Assembly: GCA_016165875.1 (NCBI GenBank)
Contig: JABBOT010000003.1
Coordinates: 22,634,302 to 22,698,301 of the forward strand
Reading direction: 5' to 3'
From: Acanthopleura granulata
Taxonomy: Eukaryota > Mollusca > Polyplacophora > Chitonida > Chitonidae
DNA: 64,000 nt
Shown: positions 43,561 to 58,500 of the stretch, in pieces
Numbering within the stretch: position 1 is the stretch's first letter
How the letters are laid out: every line of letters begins with the position of its first letter
Notes under the pieces: generated by a model
Databases searched by the model: none
What the model was told of the DNA's origin: nothing
The model's input: the letters and a program-made list of their open reading frames with translations, nothing else
Position numbers and translations under genes: made by a program

Positions 43561-46500
43561 ATGAGGGGGGAGATCCTCCTAGCGTTGCTCGGACTGGTCA
43601 TCGTGGTGGCCGGCCAAGATGGTAAGTCCCTCTGTTCCATATTTTGGCATGTCAAAGTATTTCAGCACTGTACTATAACTAGCAGCAACTTATGTCGGCT
43701 TTTTTTGTTGTTTATGCAAAAACGTCATTAGAACATATTTATAGTCGTATATAAAGCCAGCACTTTCCAGCTAAATATTCAAGGATCCAAATGAAATTAT
43801 TTTTGCAATGACCATGGTGACCAGAAATGAAATTTGGAATGATCGGCTGGAGGTCTGGAACAATACCACACTATAGGCACCGCCTATAATGGACACATTA
43901 CTCTGTTGTCATCTGTATGAATGAGAAGCAGATGGATTGCGAAACTAAAATTGTTCGTAATAATATCAGTTGAAAACTTGAGTTTAGTTGTCATTTAAAT
44001 AATACGGTTGTTTCTAAATATCGAATTCCACTTGAAACACTGCATCCACCATCAGAGGGAGTGGTCTATTGGAGCAAAGGGGCGGGGCTAAACAATGATA
44101 GACAGCTCTTCAATGGCTGCCAAAGCTGCTTAATCCATCTGTCATTAAACGAAATCCATAGTTAAATAAATACAAAATTACGAAAGGACAACGCAAAAGT
44201 TAGATTTTTATCCGATTCGCCTGGTTTTAATTAGAAAAACTTATTGGAATTCCATGTTGGATTTTCTCTAGATCCACTTGTTGATTTTACCTCTACCTAA
44301 CCATTGACACTTCTTCCTCTTGAACATCTTCCATCACCAATTATCATCGACACAGATATAACAATTTAACTTAGATTGCTACACTTTCTAGAGTCTAAGC
44401 TTATAGAATATCGGGCTCGCCGTATTTGCTGATTACTTGAGAAGTTGAAAGTTGGAATATACATGGGGTCTTATCAATTTGGCATTCCGTAGTCGTTGAT
44501 TATGATGGTGTTTGGGAAGTTCAGCCTGATATGTTATGCCTAGTATCTTAACATTTTCGATTTAAATATGCTGCAAATTTCACGCTGACAGCGTTGACAC
44601 TTTCATCATCACACTTTCAGCTGGTTGAGATATAATTTTTACTTGTTTGTGAGGACTCGTCACACGGAAGCAATTCAGACTGCATCCTCTATTAATAGTT
44701 TAATTATTAAACGAGTCGTTGCTGTTTATCACGATTTCATTTAATCGTCACTTTATTAGTAACCATCTACGAAATCTCAGAAATGAGTGTGGCTATTTCT
44801 CTGCATTCGTTGTGATAGAGAATGATGAGTCGATTTTGTATTGTTTAATTGTTACTTATCAGAATCAACATGCATAAGCACTTTGAAGATTTCGATGCCT
44901 GGATTTATCATTTGCTTTCACAAGTTTACTTGTAAGAAAAGAGTATGGCCCTCTTAACCCAGAACTGCTCACGTCTCACCAAATGGACGCCTAATATGTC
45001 CGCCTGAGTAATTCTCCCCCTAATGGAGTGCTAGACACATGTTCCAGTCCACACTGGGCAGAGGTAACTGTGGAGCAACTGTGGAGTAACTGTGTAACTC
45101 ACCAATGTGACTGGTAGCCTGCATTGAAAACCCTGTAGTGTCTGAAAGAATGTACACATGTGGCTCTCAAGAAAGGCAACAACAATGATTATGCTGTAAC
45201 ACACAGACTTCTCTGAGAGCTTGAACGAAAACAACACATATGTATATGTGAGGCTAGAATGTATTACAGTCTCCTAAAAATAACAGTCGGCCATGTAAAC
45301 ATATGACCTAAAGGATATAGGACGTAGGAAGAATAGACTTTTCGAGTAGTAAAAGGGTTTCGTTTCTGCTTATGGACACATAGACGTGACTGATCAGTAT
45401 TTGGTTCTGTGATTTTATAAATTAAAGAAAAATGTCTTTCACTAGATCTGAGTTTTAAGGCTGAAATTCTTGTTTTATTTATTATTTTTCCCGTATACAC
45501 TAAATGCCTAATATATTTCTCTTATTGGTTTACAGATAAATCGTGTAATTATGATGGGCAGTTTTATGCCCACCAGGACAGTCTTCGGCCGGAGCCGTCC
45601 ACGGACCCCTGTAAGATTTGCACCTGTCTGAATGGAGAGTTGGAGTGTTATTACGAGAGCTGTGAGGAGGTGAATTGTCCGGATGCTGTGGCTGCAGATG
45701 GAGAGTGCTGCCCCAAATGTCCAGGTGAGCACAGTACAAAACACACCTGTGACACCGACACAAGGTTTATCAATTACGGGCCTGAGCAATGTGTCAGGCA
45801 CCCAGCTACTAATTGTGAATCATAATGGACGTTCCAGTTCACAAATTCCAAAACAACGCCCAACACAAACCGGCCACCAAAGAATTAAGGAAAGTATGTA
45901 AGGTAAAAAAATTAGGACGATATCTTGTGACAGAAGGAGTCGGCAGTTTCAGTGATGTTCTAAGTCCATAAATTTAATCATTATCTAAATCGTGCACCAC
46001 GCTAGTTTATAAGATGTGGTCAATCAAAAAATGCGTATTTAGAGCTTTGATTGCAACAGCTTTGATTGACGTACTCAAGGCGGCCCCTTAGCAAAGTGGA
46101 ATTAGACACAATTATAAAGCAGTGCATCGGATTCCCTGGACACTGTGAATATTTACTCATGACAGAATTGCAGTTATTGTAATATTTAAAAAACTTGGAA
46201 CACAGGCGTTTGATGGAGTCCTTGCACATTAGCGTTGTAGTAGTAACTTGTGACGTTGTTTGAAATAGCTACACGACAATCAGGATCAAAGAAATGCTAA
46301 GACGCCTGAAAAAAGACGCATAAAAGACCTTTGTGTAACACACCGGAATTTACTTGACTGACTAAGTTATTTGATCGGAGTTTTACGCCGTATTCAAGAA
46401 TATGTCACTTATACGACGACGGAGCACTAATATCTAATACGGCTATATGTGTATCACTTTGTAACATGTATATGTGAAACATTTGTACCTCGATGTGACA

Positions 46501-49500
46501 CGGTCAGTGTGATACTCGCCCTTGATACCTCCCGGCTAATGTGAGAGGAATACGTGATACGTTGGCTCACGTATGTGATACGAACAAGCAATACAAATGC
46601 ATCTTGTAACAAGATTCTGACAGAAAGAAGAGAGATTAGTTCAGCTTATCTGAATGGCGAATGTCAAATAGTGCGTTGATCTAATGGTGCGTTTGGTCTC
46701 TTTTCAGACATCACCTACTATGATGAATATGGCGTAAGTAAATTTGTTGATAAATATTCCTGATCAAATTGCAAATATCCCAAGATAAGGAGTACACACT
46801 AACGTTTTGTTTATCAATTGCAATAGTTTTCAATCATTCTTACCAAAATAATATCAAAATAATTTAAGCATCGTCACGATAATTGAGAAGTCTTTTAGGG
46901 ACTTTTTTCAGGTGTATCAATCGTGCACGTTTTGTTTTCAGTTGTCACCCGAAACTTCTCGGTCAGGCTCAAGTTTCGTAAGTGGACATAAGTTTGTTGT
47001 TCTTGATATATGAGAATTGTCACATTACTTTGAAGATAACAATAAATCTGAGCAATGTTATTCTGTAACCGTGTAAAATAAGGTGACATTTGACCAACGT
47101 ATTAAGTCAGCCTAATGTATCTCACTGTGCTTTTGTCAACCTAACTCACTTGTAAAGTTCCATTGTACCATTTTTGTCTATAAAAACTCACTGTTCCTAT
47201 ACAGTTTACTGTCCAACTTCTTCAGTCACTTTCAGTTCATAGTTTTAAACAAAAAGGTTTCGAAGATAAGATTTCTACCGCATGGTTCGGTTTATAAGGT
47301 TAAGTATGTTTTCATGTTTCAGTCATCCTCATCTTTCTCTTCCTCCGCTGGCGGCGGCGGCGGCGGCGGCGGCGGCGCCGGCCGCGGCGGCGGTGGCGGC
47401 TTCGAATCTGGGGGTTCCTTCTCGTCCTCATCCGGTGGCTCCTTTTCCTCCTCCTCCTCCTCCTCCTCCTCCTCCTCTGGTGGAGAGGCCGGAGGCGGCG
47501 GTGGCGGCGGTGGCGGCGGTGGCGGCGGAGACGGGGAGGGCAGCTCTGCCTCGTCCTCAGACTCCGGATATTCCTCCCAAAGTGGTTACGCCTCCTCGTC
47601 TCAATACCCAGGAGGAACTGCCGCTGGTGGTGGCGGACAACAGGTAAGGCCTTTTTGCCTTGACATTAATCTTTAAATTTTTGTAATATGTTGCATTTCA
47701 GAGCAATGAGGAATAGAATCGCCCTAATATATTTTTATGATAAAACTTCCGTTATATTCCCTGGATGTAAAAAAAAACTGATATATGTACTTGTTGTGTT
47801 TAGGATTCCTACCAATCTCAGGCCAGCTATGGCGGTGACTACAAAGGTTATCTTCCTCAGGGATACGGCCAACAGTACCCAGGCTCACCTGTAAGTATAC
47901 CAGCTGGAGATGTCCATCAAACAACTAATACAATCAATGACAATATCTTTGAACAGCTCTTCAAAAGAATAACTTCGTTTGAGTTGACGCCTATTTTCAG
48001 CAACATTTTCACAATAAAAATAATTTGTTTCATGCGTAGCATATGTGATAATGTTGTACATATGAAAATATACATCGATAAACCTTTAACTTGGCAGTAC
48101 GATATAGGTGATATAAGTATAGGTTATTTGATGCTTATTTCTGTTTATCTTAGAATAACACCAAGACTTCTCACATGTACTACATGGCCTTCGTTCTCTT
48201 CAGCAGTTAAGCAACAATCTGATATTTACATGCAACTATCGTATTGTGGTGACACAGAAAGTCTCTATTGCAATATGAACACTTCCATGTTTCAGGGTCC
48301 ACGTGGATCAAGCGGCCCTCCCGGTCCTCCGGTAAGATATACCAGTCAATATCAAAACATGTTTCATGGTGTTTCATATTTTATATACTGATATAAAAGT
48401 ATTAGACTAGCCATTTGTCACATTTCTGCAAGATGATTCTCACTATTCTTGTTCATTTTGACCTAACGTCTATCAAATGTCTTCACATATACTTCAGTCG
48501 CTGTCGATGTCTAGTTTACTGCATTATTTTAGCCAAGTCTTGCAGCTCCTCAGTCATTGCTACATGATACAACTCTCCGTGACCAAGGCTGTCAATGTCC
48601 ATGTTTGGATGGGTACACTATATTCTTATTTACGTCCTCCACAGGGACCTCAAGGATTCCAGGGAATGAGAGGCGAACCCGGTGAACCTGGACCGCCGGT
48701 AAGTACATTATATAGTAGCAGCTTTGACGTGAAAATAACTACAGTATGTTTAAATATGAAACTTTTAACTTCAACATCTTGAATACTGCCAAACTTTTTC
48801 ATTTGGAAGAAATATCGTAAAATGAAAGCACATGTATTTGATGAGTTGTTGTTGTCTTGTGTTTCAAGATGGCGTATTCCTTGTGTTACTCATATAACAT
48901 CAGAACCTTTTGATCTTCCTGTACAGGGCCCCTCCGGACCCCGTGGCCCCATGGGACCCCCCGGTGTTCCTGGACAAGATGTAAGTGAATCTTCGTACGC
49001 AGCTAGCCTTTTTATAAGGTAACTTCATGAATACATAAAGAATAAATTTTGAAGTATGCTCTTATTGAAGTTATGGACATTTTAATTAGACGGAAAAGCT
49101 TGAATAAAGAATAGCCTCAACCGTGACTTTACCCTAAAGTGTATCCGCGTTAGAGGGTGGTTATTAACCTTTATATAATTTTGTATTTCCCAGGGAGAGT
49201 CTGGCCGAGATGGAGAGGCTGGCCCACGTGGTCTGCAAGGTTTGACTGTACGTATACACTCTTTTCTTCTCTCATCATCTACATTTCCTTTGTCCACAAT
49301 ACACTCACTTTGTCAGCAATTTCTATGACATTCCCAATGCAGATTCAAAAGTATAGTAAGAAACACTGATAACCGAGAAAAATGAAAATGTGAAGTCATT
49401 GTATTTGAACACTTTCCGTTTCAATGCCTTGGGTATCTAAAGAATGAAGTCTGATTTACTTTTGGTCTTTTCTGTTGACAGGGTAACCGCGGCATGCCCG

Positions 49501-52500
49501 GAATCCCTGGTCTGCCCGGACCGAAGGGACACAGAGTAAGTACGCTCCTCGTTGTCTGGTTGTTCTAATTCACTGAGAACAAATACATGTATATTCATCA
49601 TTTCATGGCGAATGGGTTGGTATACACCTAATACCAAAACGCTATTACATTTCGTACTTGTTAGTTATTTAATTTATTTTCTGGCAAACAGTATTTAATA
49701 TTAAAAGCGACATCCTTCACTATAGTTGATGTCCCTTGTTTCAGGGATTCCCAGGAGTTCCCGGCAAGGCCGGCAGTGACGGAAGACAAGGAGAGAAGGT
49801 AAGCCATGTGAAAGTGGTATTAAAAAAGTGGGCGCAGAAAAGTAGTACGTTATTGAGATATGGGATTCACAGTAATCTACTTTGTGAAAGGAATATTTAA
49901 ATATAAAGAAAATGAAATATCATGAATGATCCAAGTAAAGACGACTTACCTTTCTATGTTTTCAACGTTCGATGTTGTTTAGTCATTAGAAGTGGTTAAC
50001 TCAGTGGATGTTCTCTGCTGACAGGGTAATGTTGGCGCCACAGGTCCCCCTGGTCCTGCTGGTCCCCAAGGCCCCCGGGGCAGTGCCGGCGAGAGAGGCC
50101 GTGACGGTGCCACCGGATCTCCAGTAAGACTCTTTGTTATTTCATTTCAAATATTTGGACGTGTAGGGGAAAACAGACTCATTTGCTTGATATAAATATA
50201 CTTGGTTAAAGTTTCATAATTTGTTTGTTTAGAATGATGAAACAAAGAGCATTTTATTTTTTTGCAAATAAATCTCATTGTTTACATTCACGAGTTTGAC
50301 TTTGTTTCTGCCGTTTCACCTCTCCCATTGGGATACCATGATATAAACTGAATGCATAATTAGATGTGAATGTACTAATGAACCCCTTTGTGTTATCTCT
50401 CAGGGTCTTCGCGGTACTGACGGCTCTCCGGGAAACCCTGGCCCTCCAGGCCCTGTCGGCCCAGCTGGTCCTCCCGGCTTCCCTGGCTCTGCTGGCGCAA
50501 AGGTAACTCGATGAATACGCCATCAGTTAAACATAAAGCAAACGGCTACATTCGCGTTCTATCCACAAATAAGAAATCTACACTTTACAAATGACATATA
50601 AAGGTCAAATGGTAACAACAACCTCTCCCCCTACCTTCTTCAAAGAAAACAAAACAAAATAGATTTACATTTTCAAGAGCCAGAGATCTTCAGTTCTGGG
50701 AATCCGAAATATGAGCCAGAAACGGATGTAAAATCACTGTTAATGGCAAATAGTGGCATTTCCCTCACTGTTTAGGGCGATCGTGGAAATGGTGGACCTC
50801 GCGGTGCCATTGGTGCTGCCGGACCCCGTGGAGAGAGTGGTAACCCGGGTGCCCCCGGAGAACCTGGACGAGCAGGAGAGGCTGGTCAAGATGGAATGGC
50901 AGGCGAAAGAGGTGCTCCCGTAAGTAGGAACGCTACGTAACAATAATTTTTAATGCAGAAATAATAATGCAGAGTTTTCGATTGCTTCAGTAATTTTAGA
51001 AACCACACTTTGTAGCAACCTCCCGCCAGCAAGCTGTAATATTGCAATGTTCTGACAACGCCCCACTAAGATGACATTACAACGTCATGTGACATATTTT
51101 AAGATTTTCGGTTTTTCCCACTGGATGTTGAGGAATTTTAACAAACCATTGTTTAATATGAGCCTTTTGTTCTCGACACTTCCATCCAGGGTGATCCTGG
51201 CCCCGCTGGTGCTCCTGGCTTCCCTGGACCACGCGGTCCTCCCGGTACTAACGGTGCTCTAGGACCAACTGGCCCACAAGGTCCAAGCGTACGTATCCCG
51301 TCAACTAGTTAAGTGCTTACAAAGTCTCACGTGCAGCCAACGTTTCTTTGCAGCTTCCACTAAGTCATCTCGCATCACCTTTCACAGTGATTTCTAATAA
51401 TGGAAACTTTACATTTTGTTTCAGACTAGAGTAAAAATAAAACAGTTAAACCGTGTTTCCTTTTTTCAACATGCGAAAGGATTGCATGTCTGGTTATGTG
51501 TATTTAAGCCAGAACATCTTTATGACCTTGGACTATGCTTGTAAATGAGTTCCCTGTGGGCTTCTAGGGTGACCCTGGCATGCAAGGAGAAAGAGGTCAG
51601 ACTGGAGAGAGGGGATCTGACGGTACCCCTGGAGAGAGAGGACTTCCCGGTCTCCCAGGAGCAGAGGGCAAGAGAGTGAGTAGCAACACGTCCAGTACCT
51701 GTGCCAATATTACTAGAAGTCACATACACGTGACTAATGCCAATGGGCTAGGTTAAGTCCTCTTTAAAAGTCTCTGTCTACCTTTCATATACTTTATACT
51801 CAGCAGCTAACTATAGCATGAGCGTGTCTGTTCGGTTACTATCAGTCAATCATTCTCTTTGAAAGAAAAGCAATCTACCTTATATTAGACGAAGTATTTC
51901 TCCCTCTGTTGAATGCTACTAACTGATATGTCTTGAACACAATCATTTACTATTTCTTCACATTATCGTTTAGGGACAACGTGGAAACACTGGTCCCCCC
52001 GGACCTCAGGGAACTGGCGGAGAGAGGGCAAGTATCTTTTCTCATTTTTTTTCTCTTGCGAATATATGGCATTGGGTTAATTTGGTGCATCGGTAAAGCG
52101 TTCCACACTGTGGTTTCCAGTAAAGGCTATCCCAATTACCACTTATCATAAAAAGTTCCATAGTTTGTTCGTATAAAGCCACTAGCTAAAACACGAATTT
52201 TCAATACTGAATTTCATAGTTAAATTTACAAACATCGAAGTCATCAACGGTTTGACCGGTTTTTGTTGTGCAACCACTTATGGAACTGTTCATGTACTAA
52301 CGTAAGTTCTGTGATCTGCTATTAATTGTGTTAGTAACTTCGTATTGCGGTATTGTAACAGTATAGTGCTTTGTTTAGGGTGCTCCCGGCGAAAGAGGCG
52401 CCCCAGGCCCCAGTGGAATCCCAGGGGCCAAGGGAGAGACTGGCGAGAGAGGCGCAAGGGGCGAACAAGGTGCAGAGGGTAGCCAGGTGAGACAGACCAC

Positions 52501-55500
52501 AGCGGATACCCAGACTATTCAAATTAAAGAATGAAAAAAATTACCTTTTTAATATCAGTTTTCACAAAGTTTGTATTCAAAATGACGGAGTGATTGTACA
52601 TTGAATATTTTCCTATTCTCTAATGCTCAAAATTTTATAAGATATGAATCTAGATTGTAATTGTATAAATACTGTAACTCTTATCAGACTAGCAAATTCC
52701 TCTCCAAATACTCATTCCCATTCTCCTCTTACCTCTTTGTCACCGCTTGCTGCTTCTCTGTGTCGTTCTCATAAAGTCGCTCTCCTTCATTTCTAGGGTG
52801 AACAAGGTAGACCCGGACCCGCCGGACCTCAAGGTTTAAGGGTAAGTCTGGATAAAACATCTGACCCAACCACGCGCAAATAAAGCAAGGCGAGACTTAC
52901 GTCTCATATCAGAATTTTATATTGTAAAACAATCCGGGTCTTGTACTGAAACAGTCTTTCAAATTTCTCAGGTGATATACATTCGGTTACCTTTCTTCTG
53001 TTAAAATATTTTCAAGCATCAGATCTAAATTTACTGGTGAAGGACGAAATGTTACATCGATGTTAATTGTGAACTCTTGTTTCCTTACAGGGAGCCCCCG
53101 GTCAGCAGGGTAATGACGGACGAAGCGGGCCCCCAGGACCACCTGTAAGTCTACTCTACCAGCCGTCAAACTGCAATGTTTTGTAGCAGTATTAGATACA
53201 TTCCAAGTACAAATAAAATACTGTCTGCATTGTTCTGTTACACTCTGGGGTGTTGACCTCCTGTGTCATGCTGCTCAAAGAAGAAGTGCCTTGTAAACTG
53301 GTACATCCTGTAGACATTGTCTGTATAGGCCTACATTGTCGTATAGGCATGCACTGACCGTTTGTATTATCTACATACTTTTTCTGTACACATTGTCGGT
53401 ACACATTACCTGTAATTTCCCCAGGGACCCCCTGGTGAGAACGGCAAACCCGGAGAACAAGGTGCACGCGGTCTGACCGGACTTCCGGGTCTTCAGGGCC
53501 CACCAGGCGTACCAGGAGAGCAGGTAAGTACAGAGAAGTATGAAACAAGGCGCTTTTGTCATTTATCACCCTTTTCTCGTAGGCTTATTATCATACGTGT
53601 GTCAAAAATAATTTAATTCAGTTTATTTCGGCTTTTTAAATTGTGTATTAATTCAGTATAAAATATTCACTGTGAATGTGGGCTAAAACATTTTTAGTTT
53701 TTATAGACCTGATTTGATATACGTTTTTTTTCATGTGGCATGTTTCTGTCACAGCAGTAGTGTTGGTGGTATTTGTATTACTGATTGTTTTTTTTGCCCA
53801 TCGTGAATCATTAATACCTGTATATGTTGTAGGGTGTTCCCGGCAACGACGGAGTTCCTGGTGAACAAGGTGTGGCTGGAGCTAAGGGAGAAACTGGTAT
53901 GGATGGTGATCCGGGTCCTCCTGGTGAAGTTGGTCTACAGGTTTGTATATGGACATGTCTGCATCACCTATACTTCACCAAAAGCTTACTGAATAATCTA
54001 TCCCATTGTTGACTTTCAGTATTTATTTTATCACCACTACAGCCTGAAACTGCCGTATATCCAAAATGTTTGACGTTTAAACTTCGAAAGCCGCCAATGA
54101 ATACCGATCAAGCCGGTCCACTTTCAAAGAGTTTTTGCACCTTTCAGGGAGAGAGAGGTGAAGCGGGAGCCCCCGGAGCAGTGGGTCCCCCGGGATTCCA
54201 GGGCCTTCCCGGTCCTATTGGAGCCCCCGGCGAGGCAGGCAAGCCAGGCGAGCCCGGTATTCCGGGAGAACCAGGCACACCCGGTCAGCCAGGAGGTCGG
54301 GTAAGTCAGCCTATCGGTTACCTATCAAATGTTACAGATGGGATCTTTGCCTTTGCATACGTATGCGACGATTTAAGCTTATGACAAAAGATTTCGTCAT
54401 AAGGAAACCATTTGCAACCCTCGTATTTAACCCTATTTGTAAGGGACAACTTGTGCTATTTGGCGGTTCCTGTGGTTTAAAAACTGTTTAATGTGTTTTA
54501 GGGCGAGAGAGGATTCCCAGGTGAGCGAGGAGCGATTGGCCAGTCAGGTGCCCCTGGTGAGATGGGACCAATGGGAACGGCTGGAGATGACGGACAACCG
54601 GTAAGTGCACCCTCGGTTCTATTCCTCTGAAAACCATCGAGTTATGCAATAAAGAAATCCAAAACAATGTGAATGTTTAAAGGACTTTATCAAAGATAGT
54701 TGTCATTTAAATGATGTCTGAGTGAAAAAAAAGGGTTGATAGTGAAGAAATGTCATAGCCTTGAAAAACTTTTTCGTAAATAGTTGTCTTTTAAATGATT
54801 AACTTGAATGTGTTTTGCAAAGGCAACATTGCTGTAATACCCGCGGTCTTTGCTTGGCCGTATCTTACATTCATAAGTGTTTGCGTTGTTTCGTCTCTTC
54901 AGGGTCCCCCCGGCCAAGTAGGCGAGCGAGGCGAAACTGGTGCTCCTGGTCTGATTGTAAGTCACACTCCACTTTCAATAACTATAGCATATTTATTATA
55001 ATTTTGTCAGTCATTTTGATAAAGGAATGTTCTCTTTTTTAGTGCTCCTTGCAAATTATGAAAACACAAACGTAGGCGCATATCTCCATCTATGGTTATA
55101 AACGTAATTCAGACACTTTAAAAACGTATAGTATTACAACAATGCAATTTTTCCGACCTAGCGTCACCTGAGTTTTTTTCTTTTTCTCGTCGGCAGGGTC
55201 TTCCAGGCGACCGTGGTTCTGTGGGTCCATCCGGCCCCAGAGGGGAACAGGTAAGCTGAGGTGTTGGCCATCTTCGAAACAATATCCGAACGTGTCACTC
55301 GTGTATTACATGGTATGTTATTATTTTATAGTATGAGAACAGAACGATAATCTTTTGCGCAAGCTATTTCAGTTTCAATCTTAATTCTTAAATCTAAACT
55401 TTAAGCCCTTTCATGTCTTTTCCCCGGAGGATTTCCCTCAAGGTTGGCTGTTATCAGAATGATAATGTGTCCTTTTGGGTGACAGGGAGCCCAAGGTGAA

Positions 55501-58500
55501 CGAGGTATTGATGGTGATCCAGGACGACCCGGAGAGCCCGGCCCAGTGGGTCTCCCAGGGCCCCAGGGTAACCAAGGTAACACTGGTGCTCCCGGAGATC
55601 GCGGTGACCCTGGGCCCAGAGGAGAACAGGGACCCCAGGGCATACAAGGCGAGCGAGGACAACAAGGAGCTCCAGGAAACCAGGGTCTGCCAGGTCTTCA
55701 GGTAAATCCACTATGCTCACTTGATGGTACAGTAAAAAAAAAAAAAATAGCAAAGAAAAAAAATACAGAACGTACATTTGTTGTAATGTAGCCCATGCAG
55801 ATTACATGTAATAAAGCTTCTGTTGCTGGTTTATTAGCGATGGTTTATTATTGTTATACAGTGAAATATGTTACATCATCTCAGCTGAAGTTCAGCTTAA
55901 TTGCTCTGGGTGCCATGCCCTCGTCAGTACTTCATATTGCATGTGTTAATCGTCACTACCTGTTGTTCACAGCTACCTAAAAATTTAGTGGTTGTGATGG
56001 TATTTAATGTCAACTAACTGGTAATATGGTTTCAGGGTTCCCCAGGACCTCAAGGAATCAGAGGTGAACCCGGTTCTCCAGGAGTAAAGGTGAGGCTGGA
56101 GTATATATGGATATAATATTGCCATATTAACAGTGTCTTCTTCATACTTTTTGTGTGACTCTCGAACCACTTGACCGAATATTTATTAACATGCAAAGAT
56201 TAGCTGAAGTAATGAAACATTTGATATTTTAACCTGGACAATTTAACAACAATTATACATGTGTTCCGCAAGCTTGCAAATGAAGTGGTAATCGTTGACT
56301 TCTTACCATGCATGTTCGTTTGACAGTCGTGTGCTATTTTTACAGGGAGATCCCGGCGATGTTGGTCGTCCAGGCGAGCCCGGAGCCACAGGAGCCCCAG
56401 TAAGTCATAGTGCTGCTTTGATAGCAGATGTTCATCTCTTGAATCGGTTTGTTATGTAACCATATATGAAAAGCAGAAGGAAAATATGGTATTAAACGTC
56501 CATTGGACAAGTCTCCAGAAAATTATGTAGGGATAGATGAGTGATTATGGCTTAAACTTAAGGCACTTCGACAATATTGCTCTAGGAAGCCAAGTACGTG
56601 TAGGGAGTGTGGTGATGTGTTCCTGACCATGTTGTAGGGTAACGATGGTACCCCAGGCCGACGAGGTGGCCGCGGAGATGCCGGACCCCCAGGTAATGCA
56701 GGAACCCCAGGCACACCCGGTAACCCGGGCCCACAAGGACCCTCAGGCCCTGACGGCCCCACTGGGCCCCAGGGTCCACCAGGCGGAGAGGGCGCTCCAG
56801 TAAGTTATTATTAAATCGAATTACAGCAAAATTTACAATCTTAACGTAATTCCTTAAAAAGCATACATTACTTAGCTAACACAATTCAAGGCTATTTTTC
56901 CACCTGAGAGAAATCCCTACTCACTGCTATTTTGCTTGAATTTTCTTTAATTTCTATGTTTGAACAATCTCTTGAATCATTTTGAATAGTGTCAGATTCC
57001 AGATTCAGGATATGTTACTGCACATTTAAATGACTAAATTAGTATGGGTTTGACAAACATGCCTATCGACAGGTACAGTCTTGGGACGGAACAGTAAATC
57101 TCACTACCGCAAAGGGAAACAAACAAGTAGGGATTGATTAGAACAGAAAAAATGAGTGCTGAATTGTTGTCGTAGGGTGCCCGAGGAGAGACTGGCCCTC
57201 CCGGACCTTCCGGGGAAGCTGGAGAGCCAGGAATTGCAGGACAACCCGGACAGAGAGGAGAAGCCGGCGAGGACGGCAGACCAGTAAGTTGTCGGCACAT
57301 GTCTAATGAAACCTTTGTTTATTTTTCCCATCTGAACATTTTGTTCTAAGACAGCTTTTTCACGGCTGAGACAGAGATATAGCTCTCCATAGTGTGGTAG
57401 AAGAATCATATTTAGCCATAAATCGATGAATGAGAAGTGCCAACGTACCGGATTTAAGTGTCCAAACCTTGAAATAGAAACAGATTTACTAACAAAACTG
57501 TTACAGTGAATTGCCTTCTTTCCTATGAACTGATTGACGGATTGTTTCAGGGACCACCAGGTGTGCCCGGACCTGCTGGCAGCCAGGGAGAATTGGGTTC
57601 TCCAGGTGTCCCCGGTGTTCAGGGAGAGCGTGGACCAATTGGCGCCCTCGGTGCACGGGTGAGCACATCGGCCTAGTCCAATCAGAACTAGTCTTATTCG
57701 AGCATAAAATTGAATGTTAAATTGTATATTTCATATTGTTATGTCGAGCTATTTTCCTGCTGTTGGCAACTATGGTATAAAAGATTTCATGTACATCTTA
57801 GCTAATAAACCACAACAGCGACGACCGAGTGGTATTGAGCAAATGGTCACACGTAACCAAGGAAATAATAACTATGTCTCACTGTATTGCGCAGGGTGAA
57901 AATGGTGACACGGGCGCTCCCGGTAAAGATGGGGCCCCCGGAGCTGTTGGTCCTCCCGGTCCGCCAGGATTCCCAGGAGCTAACGGCGAACGTGGAAATG
58001 ACGTAAGTACCCTCTTAATATGTGTAAATATGTTGCATTTGAATTTGTTCTGATATCATTGTGTCTTTCAGTGTTTTTATAGTTGAAAAACTTGTTAAAT
58101 TAACTTGGCCATGTGTTGTCACTTTATTGGGTTTAGTTAATGCAGAGCACTGTTATTATACTGCAGGGTGCTGCTGGTAAAGATGGCGCCCCAGGTGCAC
58201 CTGGCCGCCCCGGGGAGAGGGGATCGGTCGGACCTCAGGGTGAACAGGGTAGCCAAGGCCTACCAGGACTTCAGGTAAATATCACATACATTAGACTCAT
58301 AGGCCATTCGCCTAATGAAAAAATCTCATCGTTTGTATAACCGGCAAAAGGTGAGCTCTTCCATCTGCATCTTCACTTCCTCTATTGTCATGTAATATAC
58401 ATGCATTTCACAATACAGGAAAATACCCGTCTTCACACAACGTGTATTCAACTCTTCTTTTAATTGTGTCGTGTAAGTGAGTAAACTCTGTGTGTGTTTT

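Noticed and set aside
47282..47647. Open frame rich in Ala and Pro overlapping the Gly/Ser exon
   Set aside because: It is the shifted reading of GGC and TCC repeats. The Gly/Ser frame is the one that joins its neighbours in phase.
55401..55777. Minus-strand collagen-like open frames opposite exon 28
   Set aside because: Gly-Pro-rich codons give Gly/Pro-rich antisense frames. The plus-strand reading has perfect triplets and splice sites.
57176..57283. [10 protein letters not shown] in exon 32 as the vertebrate collagenase site
   Set aside because: It resembles GIAGQRG but lies about 30 residues away from the vertebrate position, and Gly-Ile-Ala triplets are common in collagens.
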